Below, piece after piece: positions 1 through 7,892 of a stretch of 64,000 bases of DNA (position 1 is the first letter of the stretch; each line of letters starts with the position of its first letter). The position numbers and the translations under genes are program-made. The notes under the pieces are model-generated. The model made no database searches, was not told the origin of the DNA, and saw only the letters and a program-made list of their open reading frames with translations. Source of the DNA: G963675935 sp963675935 (GTDB lineage Bacteria; Planctomycetota; Planctomycetia; Pirellulales; Thermoguttaceae); contig OY780964.2 in assembly GCA_963675935.2 (NCBI GenBank), forward strand, positions 1,488,001 through 1,552,000, written 5' to 3'.

Positions 1-1
1 G

Positions 2-523
2 GAACTGCTTGCCCGGCATCTCATGGACCAAGCTCGCGACGACCGGCATCGCGCGTTTTTGGTCAACCGCCAGATCGACGCCATGCGCGGCACGATCGTC
101 CGGCAGACGATGTTCGCCGAGTTCGAGAAGCAGATTCACGCCTCGGCCGAGTCGGGCGAGCCGCTGACAATCGACCGTTTCACGGAGATTTACCGCGAAC
201 TCTTGAAACAGTATTTCGGGCCGAATTTCGCATTGGACGACGAGTTGAACCTCGAGTGCCTGCGGATCCCGCATTTCTATCGGGCATTTTACGTCTACAA
301 ATACGCGACCGGCATGTCGGCTGCGCTGGCATTGGCCGCGCGCGTGTTGAACGGCGGAAAAACGGAGCTTGACGACTATCTGCGATTCCTAAGCGGCGGC
401 TGCTCGAAAGACCCGCTGGATTTGCTCCGCGCGGCGGGCGTCGATATGGAGCAGCCCGCGGCGCTCGACGCGGCGCTCGTCAGGTTTGGGCAGTTAGTCG
501 AGGAGTTGGACCGGCTATTGTAG
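2..523 (+). CDS. Oligoendopeptidase F-type M3 peptidase, C-terminal part (partial)
   Basis: The frame is open from base 2 to the TAG at 521-523, so these are about the last 173 codons of a gene that begins outside the window. The sequence resembles the C-terminal helical lobe of M3 oligopeptidases of the PepF type: a YFGPNF segment, then RIPHFYRAFYVYKYATG, then a FLSGG...KDPLDLLRAAGVD block near the end. These are zinc enzymes that cleave short peptides in the cytosol. The HExxH zinc site lies upstream and cannot be seen, so activity cannot be judged. The stop codon forms part of an 8-bp direct repeat that flanks a palindromic element starting at 529, so that element appears to have inserted at the very end of the gene. 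Family assignment is by recalled pattern, not alignment. Confidence 0.8.
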   Translation, partial: ELLARHLMDQARDDRHRAFLVNRQIDAMRGTIVRQTMFAEFEKQIHASAESGEPLTIDRFTEIYRELLKQYFGPNFALDDELNLECLRIPHFYRAFYVYKYATGMSAALALAARVLNGGKTELDDYLRFLSGGCSKDPLDLLRAAGVDMEQPAALDAALVRFGQLVEELDRLL

Positions 524-675
524 GATGCGTGTGCGGCCATATTTTCTGGAAGATAGGCAACTCCGTCATTTTGAGCGCAGCGAAGAATCTCGTTTTCCTC
601 GCGGCGCGGGCGAGATTCTTCGCTGCGCTCAGAATGACCGATCTTGCCAGAAAAAATGGCCGCACACTAGGATGC
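521..675. mobile_element. 139-bp nested-palindrome element, copy 1, with 8-bp target duplication
   Basis: The element is 529-667. Its outer arms start GTGTGCGGCCAT and end with the reverse complement. Inside is a second inverted repeat of the CATTCTGAGCGCAGCGAAG type. The octamer TAGGATGC occurs at 521-528 and again at 668-675, touching both ends exactly. The TAG of the left octamer is the stop codon of the peptidase gene. Copies at 23668-23806 and 36801-36939 have the same length and the same arrangement. No transposase is encoded. Confidence 0.88.
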
Positions 676-689
676 TTCGCCATTGACAC

Positions 690-761
690 GTTTAGCCGGC
701 GAAAAAGTTCGCCGCGTTTTGGCGCGACGTCCAACGCGGCGAGCAAGCTCGCCGGCTAAAC
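690..761. repeat. Inverted repeat, GTTTAGCCGGCGA family
   Basis: Left arm 690-716 and right arm 735-761 are near-perfect reverse complements (GTTTAGCCGGCGA ... TCGCCGGCTAAAC), and each arm contains its own smaller dyad. Related copies are at 15248-15326, 51814-51885 (degenerate) and 52015-52093. It lies just downstream of leuD in the leuD direction, so it could also form a hairpin in that transcript. Confidence 0.85.
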
Positions 762-783
762 GTCATTGCAATACTTTCCACGG

Positions 784-1374
784 TCAACAGGCGTGCGCCC
801 GCTCATACGCGGCGATCTCCGGCTCTCGCTTGAGCGTCAGGGCGATGTCGTCCAGCCCTTCGAGCAAACATTGTCGGCGAAACGCATCGACCTCGAACGG
901 CAACGACAGCCCGAAATCATCGGTGATTTGCTGCTTTTCGAGGTCCACGCTCAGCCGATAGCCCTGATGCGCCGCGGCTCGGGCGAACAGATCATCGACC
1001 GCGGCCTCGTCGAGCTTGATCGGCAACATGCCGTTCTTAAAGCAGTTGTTGTAAAAAATGTCGGCGAAGCTCGGGGCGATCACCACGCGGAATCCGTAGT
1101 TTTCCAACGCCCAGGGCGCGTGTTCCCGGCTCGATCCGCAACCGAAATTGCGCCGGGCCAACAGCACACTCGCCCCGGCATACTCCGGCCGATTCAGAAT
1201 AAACTCGGGGTTATCCGTCCCGTCGTTCCGGTAACGCCAGTCGAAAAACAGGAACGGCCCGAAACCGGTTCGTTCGATCCGCTTTAAAAACTGCTTCGGA
1301 ATGATCTGGTCGGTATCGACGTTCGAGCGATCCAGCGGGACGACGATTCCGGTGTGTGTCGTGAAAGGTTGCAT
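784..1374 (-). CDS. leuD: 3-isopropylmalate dehydratase small subunit
   Basis: This 196-residue protein is the small subunit of isopropylmalate isomerase, which interconverts 2- and 3-isopropylmalate in leucine synthesis in the cytosol, working with LeuC. The N-terminus MQPFTTHTGIVVPLDRSNVD and the following TDQIIPKQFLKRI are the typical LeuD opening. The NFGCGSSREHAPWAL block is the signature of the swivelling aconitase-like domain. The length is usual for bacterial LeuD. It lies 78 bp downstream of leuC on the same strand, so the two are probably one transcript in the order leuC-leuD. An inverted repeat follows the stop codon. No regulatory leader was recognised. Confidence 0.97.
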   Translation of the reverse strand: MQPFTTHTGIVVPLDRSNVDTDQIIPKQFLKRIERTGFGPFLFFDWRYRNDGTDNPEFILNRPEYAGASVLLARRNFGCGSSREHAPWALENYGFRVVIAPSFADIFYNNCFKNGMLPIKLDEAAVDDLFARAAAHQGYRLSVDLEKQQITDDFGLSLPFEVDAFRRQCLLEGLDDIALTLKREPEIAAYERAHAC

Positions 1375-1452
1375 GATATAGCTGATTTTGGATTTTTTTG
1401 ATTTTGCCGCTTGCGGTTTCGCACTCTTTGTTTTTTACTCTTCACTCTTCAC

Positions 1453-2859
1453 TCAAAGATTTCTCGCATCGACGAAATGTCCGGCGACAGCGGCGGCGGC
1501 GGCCATCGCGGGCGAAACCAGATGGGTGCGTCCGCCCTTGCCTTGCCGGCCCTCGAAGTTCCGATTGCTCGTGGCGGCGCAACGCTCGCCGGGAGCCAAC
1601 ATATCGGGATTCATGGCCAGACACATGCTGCAACCCGGCTCGCGCCATTCGAGACCCGCCGCGAGAAACACCCGATCAAGCCCCTCGGCCTCGGCCTGAC
1701 GTTTGACCGCCCCACTGCCGGGCACGACCAGTCCGCGGACGTTTTTGGCCGCATGACGCCCGTCCAAGACCGCCGCGGCCGCCCGCAAATCCTCGATCCG
1801 CCCGTTCGTGCAAGAGCCGATGAACACGCAATCGATCGGAATCGACGCGATCGACATGCCGGGTTTGAGGCCCATGTACTCGAGCGCCGCGGCCACGGAT
1901 TTTTGATCGGAGGAATCGGCGAAATCGGCCGGGTCGGGCACGCGCCCGCCAATGTCGGCGACTTGGGCCGGCGTGGTTCCCCAAGTGACCTGCGGCTGGA
2001 TAACCGTGGCGTCAAATGTTTCCGTGCGATCGTATTTCGCGCCTGGATCGGTCGGCAACTGCCGCCAGCGAGCGACAGCCTCGTCGAAATCCTTGGGGGC
2101 GAACGGTCGGCCGCGAAGATAATCGAACGTCACGGCGTCGGGGGCGACAAGGCCCGCGCGTGCCCCGGCCTCGATCGACATGTTGCAAACGGTCATCCGC
2201 TCTTCCATGCTCAAGGCGCGAATGGCCGGCCCGGTGTATTCGATGCAATAGCCGACGCCGCCGCTGGTCGAAAGCCGCCCGATCAGGTAAAGGATCAAAT
2301 CCTTGGCCGAGACGCCGTTCGACAGGCGGCCATTCACGCGGATTTCGAGCGTCTTGGGTTTGTGTTGCAAGAGCGTCTGCGTGGCCAGCACGTGTTCGAC
2401 CTCGCTGGTGCCGATACCGAAGGCCAGGGCGCCCAGCGCGCCGTGCGTGGCCGTGTGGCTGTCGCCACAGACGATGGTCATGCCCGGCTGAGTGTAGCCG
2501 AGTTCCGGCCCGATCACGTGAACGACGCCCTGGTCGGAGTCGTCGATGTCGTACAGCCGGACGCCGAATTCCCGGCAGTTTTGCCGCAACGTGTCGATCT
2601 GCTTCTTCGAGATCGGATCGACGATCGGCAGGCTGCGGTCGGTCGTGGGCACGTTGTGGTCTGCGGTGGCCAGCGTTCGCTCGGGCCGGCGCACACGGCG
2701 TCCGGCCAGCCGAAGCCCCTCGAACGCTTGGGGACTGGTCACCTCATGGACCAACTGAAGATCGACGTAGAGAATCGTCTGTTTTCCCGGTTCGGCACGG
2801 ACGACGTGGTCGTTCCAGATTTTCTCAAACATCGTGCGGGGAGGCGTGGGAACGGTCAT
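1453..2859 (-). CDS. leuC: 3-isopropylmalate dehydratase large subunit
   Basis: At 468 residues this is a full-length LeuC, the catalytic iron-sulfur subunit of isopropylmalate isomerase. The three cysteines expected to bind the 4Fe-4S cluster are visible: one in SCTNGRIEDL (about residue 350) and two in PGCSMCLAMN (about 410 and 413), nearly the same spacing as in E. coli LeuC. The N-terminus contains MFEKIWNDHVV and the DLQLVHEVTSPQAF segment normal for the family. It is first in a probable leuC-leuD operon. Upstream, 2909-3032, is a palindromic repeat region rather than a recognisable leader peptide or T-box. Confidence 0.97.
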   Translation of the reverse strand: MTVPTPPRTMFEKIWNDHVVRAEPGKQTILYVDLQLVHEVTSPQAFEGLRLAGRRVRRPERTLATADHNVPTTDRSLPIVDPISKKQIDTLRQNCREFGVRLYDIDDSDQGVVHVIGPELGYTQPGMTIVCGDSHTATHGALGALAFGIGTSEVEHVLATQTLLQHKPKTLEIRVNGRLSNGVSAKDLILYLIGRLSTSGGVGYCIEYTGPAIRALSMEERMTVCNMSIEAGARAGLVAPDAVTFDYLRGRPFAPKDFDEAVARWRQLPTDPGAKYDRTETFDATVIQPQVTWGTTPAQVADIGGRVPDPADFADSSDQKSVAAALEYMGLKPGMSIASIPIDCVFIGSCTNGRIEDLRAAAAVLDGRHAAKNVRGLVVPGSGAVKRQAEAEGLDRVFLAAGLEWREPGCSMCLAMNPDMLAPGERCAATSNRNFEGRQGKGGRTHLVSPAMAAAAAVAGHFVDARNL

Positions 2860-2908
2860 GGGAGGATGGTGGCGTGGTGGTATTGGTTAATGTTTAGGAT
2901 GTCAAAAA

Positions 2909-3032
2909 AATAGCCGGGGGCTGGGCGGCCCGCGGTGGGAACGGCCACTTCGTTTATTGACTGTCAGAAAATGAATGTCGGCGTCGAAAACATTGGAAAG
3001 CACATTCCGCGGGCCGTTGGCCCCCGGCTATT
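2909..3032. repeat. Inverted repeat, AATAGCCGGGGGCC family, with an inner GTTTATTGACTGTCAG unit
   Basis: The ends AATAGCCGGGGGC (from 2909) and GCCCCCGGCTATT (to 3032) are reverse complements. Both carry a GGCCCGCGG core. Between them, 2952-2981 is a separate motif, GTTTATTGACTGTCAG then AATGTCGG, which recurs at 26491-26601. The outer family also occurs at 15457-15533, about 26521, 28253-28284, 35225-35294 and about 43056-43090. Confidence 0.85.
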
Positions 3033-3115
3033 GCCAATCTTCCAAGCCGTTCATTTTACCCGATTCTTGCCCGATCGCCATACGGGGTCCGATGAGCGGC
3101 TCGTATAGGGGGCTG

Positions 3116-3646
3116 TCATCGCATCTCGATCGACTCGGAAATCCGATTGCCCCGGCGGTCTTCAAGGTGCGATTGGAAGGGGCCGTCTTCGGGCCGCCAC
3201 CGGTCGATCAATGTCTGAAGCGACGGATGACCGGCCTGTGTCGAAAGTTGAACCGGTACACGGGCAGACGCCCCGTGTGCTCGCTCAATCACCCAAACTT
3301 GGCCCGACGAAGTGTCGGCCTCGCCCGGTGAATACTCGTAATCGACGCTGAAAGACATCAGTGTGCCGTTGGGGCCTGTCTGCGCCAAGGCCACGCCCGT
3401 CGAGAGTTGGATCGACGGTCTTGCGGCCGGGGGCGTTTGCGGCGGGGCCGGTGGAGCCGGCTGTTTTTCAGTGGCAACCTTCGTCGTATCTTGCGACGGA
3501 GGAGGTGGGGGTGGCGGCGGAGGCGGTGGAACCGGCTTTTCAACCAATGCAGCCGGCGTTGGCCGAGGCGGCGAGGTGGAATCGGAACATCCAGCCATCG
3601 TGAATGCTAGCGACGACAATAACGCAATGTGAAACCATCGTTGCAT
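3116..3646 (-). CDS. Proline-rich lipoprotein of unknown function
   Basis: I do not recognise the family. The ATG at 3644-3646 is chosen because GGAG lies at a good distance upstream and the resulting N-terminus, MQRWFHIALLSSLAFTMAGC, is a lipoprotein signal peptide ending in a lipobox-like MAGC. A longer frame reaches 3706 but would overlap hemD. After the cysteine comes a low-complexity linker with a run of eleven prolines, then a Pro/Ala-rich stretch, then about 90 residues of folded-looking sequence (VDYEYSPGEADTSSGQVWVI). It is probably anchored in a membrane and reaches out through the linker. It starts 24 bp after the hemD stop, so co-transcription is likely, although no functional link is evident. 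Confidence 0.75.
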   Translation of the reverse strand: MQRWFHIALLSSLAFTMAGCSDSTSPPRPTPAALVEKPVPPPPPPPPPPPSQDTTKVATEKQPAPPAPPQTPPAARPSIQLSTGVALAQTGPNGTLMSFSVDYEYSPGEADTSSGQVWVIERAHGASARVPVQLSTQAGHPSLQTLIDRWRPEDGPFQSHLEDRRGNRISESIEMR

Positions 3647-3669
3647 AATAATCTCCAACATTTCACAAC

Positions 3670-4449
3670 CTACGAACCACTGCCGCCTGAATGCGGAACT
3701 ACGCACTGCTCCACAATCGCGGCAGCAAGCCCTTCCAGGGTGTACTCAGCCGCTTCCGCCGCCGGCTCGAAGCCAAGCTCTCGCAACACGCCGCTCGTCA
3801 ACGGACTGATGCTCGCCAACCGCGCCCGATGCAGGTCGTCGCCAAACATCCGCGCGAGCGATCGAGCGATGGCCGAACTGGTGACCGACACCCAAGCGAT
3901 TTGCCCGGCGCGCAATAGGGCCGCGACCTCTTCACTCGGCCGCTCCACGTCGCTGCTGGTGTAAACCACGATCTGATCGACCGCGGCGCCGGCGGCCGTC
4001 AACCGTTCGGCCAGTGTTTCGCGCCCGCGGCTTGCCCGGGCGAGCAAAAACCGCTTGCCCGCCGCATCGCGTGCGAGCGCCTCGGCCAGCGATTCGGCCC
4101 GAAACCGCTCGGGCACGAGGTCGGCGCGGAGGCCGAAGCGGGTAAGTTCGTCGGCCGTGCCAGGTCCAATGGCCGCAATCCGAGGGAATCGGGCCACATG
4201 GAAATCGCGTTCCCGCAACCGATTCAACAAATAGCGAACCCCGTTGGCGCTGGAGAACACTAGCCAATCGTATTGATGCAGGCGAACGAGGGCGTCATCG
4301 ACCGGTCGCCAGTCGGCCGGCGGGGCGATGCGAATCGCCGGCTGAAGGACGACTTCGGCCCCCAACGCCCGGAGCCGCTCGGCCAACGGATCGGCGGGCG
4401 TCGAATCCGCGCGGGTCACCATCACGCGAAAAAAGGTGTCAGGAACCAT
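3670..4449 (-). CDS. hemD: Uroporphyrinogen-III synthase
   Basis: HemD closes the linear tetrapyrrole hydroxymethylbilane with inversion of ring D, a cytosolic step of haem and corrin synthesis. The sequence shows the two-lobed family pattern: VMVTRADSTPADPLAERL at the start, DWLVFSSANGVRYLL in the first lobe, AIGPGTADEL, then a second lobe with LLARASRGRETLAERL, a VVYTSSDV strand and WVSVTSSAIARSL. The ATG at 4447-4449 gives 259 residues and follows a GGGGA; a GTG at 4480-4482 would add 11 residues. HemD is poorly conserved, but these motifs in this order are characteristic. It is divergent from the HIT gene and is followed by a lipoprotein gene. Confidence 0.88.
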   Translation of the reverse strand: MVPDTFFRVMVTRADSTPADPLAERLRALGAEVVLQPAIRIAPPADWRPVDDALVRLHQYDWLVFSSANGVRYLLNRLRERDFHVARFPRIAAIGPGTADELTRFGLRADLVPERFRAESLAEALARDAAGKRFLLARASRGRETLAERLTAAGAAVDQIVVYTSSDVERPSEEVAALLRAGQIAWVSVTSSAIARSLARMFGDDLHRARLASISPLTSGVLRELGFEPAAEAAEYTLEGLAAAIVEQCVVPHSGGSGS

Positions 4450-4516
4450 TGTTTTCCCCACGGTTGCCGCAATGCCGCGCACCTTGGTATACTACGCTGA
4501 AGGAGGATTTTTTGCT

Positions 4517-4861
4517 ATGGCTGAAAAAACCATTTTCAAGCGAATCATCGACCGGGAAATCCCGGCCCGTGTGGTCTATGAGGACGACTTCTGCCTGGCG
4601 TTCGAGGACATTCATCCGGCCGCGCCGACGCATCTGATGGTGATCCCGAAAAAAGAGATCGCCTCGATCGACGACGCGACCGCCGACGACGAAGCGGTTT
4701 TGGGGCATTTGTTCGTGGCGATTCGGGCCATCGCAGCCAAGCTTGGCCTGAAGAGCGGCTATCGCGTCGTGGTCAACAACGGCTCCGACGCCGGCCAGGA
4801 GGTCATGCATTTGCACCTCCATCTGCTGGCCGGCCGACGGTTTACCTGGCCGCCGGGGTAG
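4517..4861 (+). CDS. HIT family protein (histidine triad nucleotide-binding, HINT type)
   Basis: This 114-residue protein is a small HIT-superfamily hydrolase of the Hint/PKCI type, which cleaves purine nucleotide phosphoramidates. The catalytic triad HLHLHLL is at residues 98-104. The N-terminal segment TIFKRIIDREIPARVVYEDD and the central HLMVIPKKEI are also standard. The ATG at 4517 is preceded by a strong AAGGAGG; a longer frame upstream is probably not translated. It is transcribed away from hemD, and the short gap between them must hold both promoters. Confidence 0.95.
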   Translation: MAEKTIFKRIIDREIPARVVYEDDFCLAFEDIHPAAPTHLMVIPKKEIASIDDATADDEAVLGHLFVAIRAIAAKLGLKSGYRVVVNNGSDAGQEVMHLHLHLLAGRRFTWPPG

Positions 4862-4896
4862 AATATACTGATGATCGAGAACATCCTTCCTCTCCA

Positions 4897-5022
4897 TCAA
4901 CCCGCCTGGAGAACTGCAAAGTAGAACGGAATTCATTCCGTTTGCCGGACAAAAGGCGATGGAACGGAATAAATTCCGTTCTACGAACGATTTTGCACTC
5001 CTCCTGCTCAACCCGCCTGGAG
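4897..5022. repeat. Palindromic element flanked by 15-bp direct repeats
   Basis: Arms at 4921-4940 and 4965-4984 (GTAGAACGGAATTCATTCCG and its complement) match at 19 of 20 positions. Outside them is a weaker AACTGCAAAGT / ATTTTGCACT pair. The 15-mer TCAACCCGCCTGGAG occurs at 4897-4911 and again, identically, at 5008-5022, which looks like a target duplication. The second copy supplies the GGAG preceding the next gene's ATG. Confidence 0.8.
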
Positions 5023-5031
5023 CCTTGAAAA

Positions 5032-6483
5032 ATGTCTCGCCAAAATCGCCGTGATTTTCTGAAAGTCGCCGCCGCGAGCGGTTTCGCCGCCGCTGGTTTC
5101 ACCATCTCCGGCACGAAGGCGTCGGGAAAAGTGATTGGCGCCAACGATCGAATCCGCGTCGCCGTCGCCGGCATCAACGGCCGCGGCCAATCTCATATTC
5201 AGGCGCTCGGCAGCCAGAAGAACGTCGAGATCGCCTATCTGGTCGATCCCGACAGCCGGCTGCACGGGCCTCGCGGCGAGGGCGTGAAAAAGCGGTTCGG
5301 CAACACGCCGCGATGCGTCGCCGACTTGCGAAAAATTCTGTACGACAAGAACTTGGACGCCGTCTCGATCGCCGCGCCAAACCATTGGCACTCGCTGCTG
5401 GCCATCTGGGCCTGTGAAGCCGGCAAGGACGTGTACGTCGAGAAACCGTGCAGCCACGACATTTTCGAGGGCCGCAAGCTGGTCGAAGCCGCCCGCCGGC
5501 ACGATTGCATCGTGCAACACGGCACGCAAAGCCGGTCGAGTTCCGATTGGATCAAGGAAACGGCCGCGGTCCGCGGCGGCAAGTACGGCCGGTTGCTGGT
5601 CGCCTACGGTTGGGCGAACAAGCCGCGCGGGAGCATCGGGTTCAAGCAAACGAAGGAGCCGCCCCGCGAATTGGACTTCGACCTTTGGCTCGGCCCCGCG
5701 CCGCAACAGCCGTATCACGAGAACATCGTCCACTACAACTGGCATTGGTTCTGGGATTTCGGCAACGGCGAGATCGGCAACCAGGGCGTGCATCAGATGG
5801 ACATCGCACGCTGGGCCATGCCCGACGACGCCCGGCCTACCGGCGTCGTCAGCCTCGGCGGACGTTTTGGCTATCAAACGCAAGACCAAGGTCAGACGCC
5901 GAACACCCAGTTGACCGTCATCGACTTCGGCGGACCAAAGATCGTTTTCGAGGATCGCGGACTGGTCGACGGCAAAACCGCGAAGGTGGCCAACGAGTTC
6001 CACACCGAGGAAGGCGTCATCCGCGGCGGCAAGTTTTTCGCCCGTGGCAAGACGATCGGCGAGCCGCTGCCGGGAGTAGGAGTATCGCTCGCGTTTCCCG
6101 ACACGACGGAACAGCATTTCAAGAACTTTATCGAGTGTGTCCGCAGCCGCAAGCGAGAAGACCTCGCGGCCGACATTCTTGAAGGCCATCGTTCGGCCAT
6201 GCTTTGCCACCTGGGCAACATTTCGTATCGGCTTGGCGCGGACGTGCCGTTCAGCCGGACGCCCAAGGGTTTTGACGCCGACAAGGCAGCGGGCGAGGCG
6301 TTCGAGGGTCTGAAGCAACATCTGGTCGAAGCTGCCGGGTTGAAGCTTGACGGCGCGACCTATCGCTTGGGCCGCAAGCTTGCCTTCAACGCGAAGGCCG
6401 AGCAGTTTGTCGGCGACGCGGAGGCGAATCGTCTGCTTGACGGCTCGCATCGTCGCCCGTACAACGTGCCGGAAGACATCTGA
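5032..6483 (+). CDS. Tat-exported Gfo/Idh/MocA family oxidoreductase
   Basis: This 483-residue protein has a twin-arginine signal (RRDFLKVAAASGFAAAGF) followed by an NAD(P)-binding Rossmann domain starting at IRVAVAGINGRGQSHIQAL. The family EKP motif is in DVYVEKPCSHDIFEG, and NHWHSLLAIWACEAGKDV precedes it. The second half is the alpha/beta substrate domain. Members oxidise or rearrange sugars and sugar alcohols; planctomycete genomes carry many Tat-exported copies thought to act on polysaccharide-derived sugars in the periplasm. The substrate cannot be inferred from sequence. A GGAG about 10 bp before the ATG supports the start. The gene appears monocistronic and converges on the HD-domain gene. 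Confidence 0.93.
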   Translation: MSRQNRRDFLKVAAASGFAAAGFTISGTKASGKVIGANDRIRVAVAGINGRGQSHIQALGSQKNVEIAYLVDPDSRLHGPRGEGVKKRFGNTPRCVADLRKILYDKNLDAVSIAAPNHWHSLLAIWACEAGKDVYVEKPCSHDIFEGRKLVEAARRHDCIVQHGTQSRSSSDWIKETAAVRGGKYGRLLVAYGWANKPRGSIGFKQTKEPPRELDFDLWLGPAPQQPYHENIVHYNWHWFWDFGNGEIGNQGVHQMDIARWAMPDDARPTGVVSLGGRFGYQTQDQGQTPNTQLTVIDFGGPKIVFEDRGLVDGKTAKVANEFHTEEGVIRGGKFFARGKTIGEPLPGVGVSLAFPDTTEQHFKNFIECVRSRKREDLAADILEGHRSAMLCHLGNISYRLGADVPFSRTPKGFDADKAAGEAFEGLKQHLVEAAGLKLDGATYRLGRKLAFNAKAEQFVGDAEANRLLDGSHRRPYNVPEDI

Positions 6484-6494
6484 CGGTCCGTTGA

Positions 6495-6512
6495 AACGCC
6501 TCGGCAGGCGTT
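6495..6512. terminator. Hairpin between convergent genes
   Basis: AACGCCT and AGGCGTT form a perfect 7-bp stem around a CGGC loop, 12 bp after the oxidoreductase stop and in the gap between two convergent genes. There is no clear T-run on either side, so termination is a guess. Confidence 0.35.
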
Positions 6513-6562
6513 CCGCAGACCGAAATCGGTAGCGAACTTCACCGCTCCGCGCGAGGAGTACG

Positions 6563-7891
6563 TCACTCCGTCTGCTGAATCGCCAGATCGAGAAGCTCCG
6601 GCAAATTCTCCAGTTGCCGCAGCTCTTTCACGACACGCGGATGGGCGAAAATGCGGACCCGCTTCACGTAATCGTCGAACTGCTCGGTGGCCAACGCCCG
6701 AATGACCGGCGACACTTCGCCGAGCGCTCGATAGCGGCCCTCTTTCGAAAAATGAATCTCGACGTCGAACTGCACCTCGCGCGTCACCGGCGGGGCGTCG
6801 AACAACAATTCGTGGGGCGCCACTACCCGGCCGATCGCCGTGCTTGTGATCGACGCGAACCGCTCGGCGCAGGCCGCCAGCCAAGGATACGGCCGACGCG
6901 CGAGCCGCCGATAGAGGTCGTTGTGTTCGAGAAAACTGTACTGCGCCAATCGCTTGTAAAGACGCCGGGCGGGGCCGAATAGCCCGTCGAGCAGTTCGCG
7001 CGCCGGACCGCCGCCGGCCGCGTGACGCAGCTCGTCGATCATCTCGTGCTCGGTCGCGCGAAACAGCGAGTCAAGATCGAGCATCCCATGCAGCAGATAG
7101 AACGCCCGCTGAAACATGGCCGTCGCGGCGCGAACGCCGTGGTGCCAATAGACCTCGCTGAACATGACGTAGCGGGCGAAAACCATCAGTTCGGCCGCGG
7201 TTTTGCCCTTGTCGGCCACGGCCAGCCCGTCGCCGGCCTCGTTTAGGCACAGGCTGCCCAGCAGGCGTTGCTGGTCGAAGTTCCGCCCGTAGGGCACGCC
7301 CGAGTGAAGACTGTCGCGGTAGAGATAATCCATCTTGTCGATGTCGATCGGGCCGGACAACATGCTGGCTAGAATTTTGCCGGCCGTGTCGCGGGGCTTT
7401 TCGCTCAACAGGGCGACCACGTCGCGGGGATTGACGTTCCAATCGTGACGCAGCACGTCGGCGATTTCGCCCTCGAGCAAAAAACTGTTGGCGAACAACT
7501 CGTGGCTCGGCACGCTCGGCAGCCGGATGTCTTCGATCGGGTGGCAGAACGGCCAGTGGCCCAGGTCGTGCAGCAGCGCGGCGGCGATGAAAACCTCGAC
7601 TTCGGCCGGATCGACCGCGCGGACGAACCGCTCGTCGTGCGAGAGTTGCTTCACGTAGAGCAGCGCGAGGCGATAGACGCCGAGGCAATGCTCGAATCGG
7701 GTGTGGATCGCCGCCGGATAGACCATCGACACGAGGCCCAACTGGCTGACGCGGCTCAAGCGGTGGAAGTCGGCCGTGTCGATCAGTTGGCGCACGCGCG
7801 GCGTCAGCGGCACGTCGAGTTCCGGCGGAATGCGCACGAGCGAGCGGCGGGAATCCAACGCGACGACTTCGGGAATGTCGAGAATCGTCAT
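6563..7891 (-). CDS. HD-domain phosphohydrolase (dGTPase/SAMHD1-like)
   Basis: The 442-residue protein carries the metal-binding HD signature: H68 in HTRFEHCLGV, H108-D109 in ALLHDLGHWPFCH, and a later aspartate in the IDIDKMDYLYRDSLHSG block, the last being typical of the SAMHD1/dGTPase-like branch. Such enzymes hydrolyse dNTPs to nucleoside and triphosphate or act on other phosphate esters in the cytosol; the substrate is not certain here. The sequence fits the widespread bacterial group annotated simply as HD domain-containing protein. Its start codon is 1 bp from the stop of the zinc-ribbon membrane gene upstream, so the two are almost surely co-transcribed. Confidence 0.88.
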   Translation of the reverse strand: MTILDIPEVVALDSRRSLVRIPPELDVPLTPRVRQLIDTADFHRLSRVSQLGLVSMVYPAAIHTRFEHCLGVYRLALLYVKQLSHDERFVRAVDPAEVEVFIAAALLHDLGHWPFCHPIEDIRLPSVPSHELFANSFLLEGEIADVLRHDWNVNPRDVVALLSEKPRDTAGKILASMLSGPIDIDKMDYLYRDSLHSGVPYGRNFDQQRLLGSLCLNEAGDGLAVADKGKTAAELMVFARYVMFSEVYWHHGVRAATAMFQRAFYLLHGMLDLDSLFRATEHEMIDELRHAAGGGPARELLDGLFGPARRLYKRLAQYSFLEHNDLYRRLARRPYPWLAACAERFASITSTAIGRVVAPHELLFDAPPVTREVQFDVEIHFSKEGRYRALGEVSPVIRALATEQFDDYVKRVRIFAHPRVVKELRQLENLPELLDLAIQQTE

Positions 7892-7892
7892 G

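Noticed and set aside
1411..2913. 500-codon plus-strand frame opposite leuC
   Set aside because: Antisense shadow; leuC on the minus strand has all family motifs, and this product has none.
5008..6450. 480-codon minus-strand frame opposite the Tat-exported oxidoreductase
   Set aside because: Antisense shadow of a gene with clear domain motifs; the product is Val/Arg/Asp-rich without a domain.
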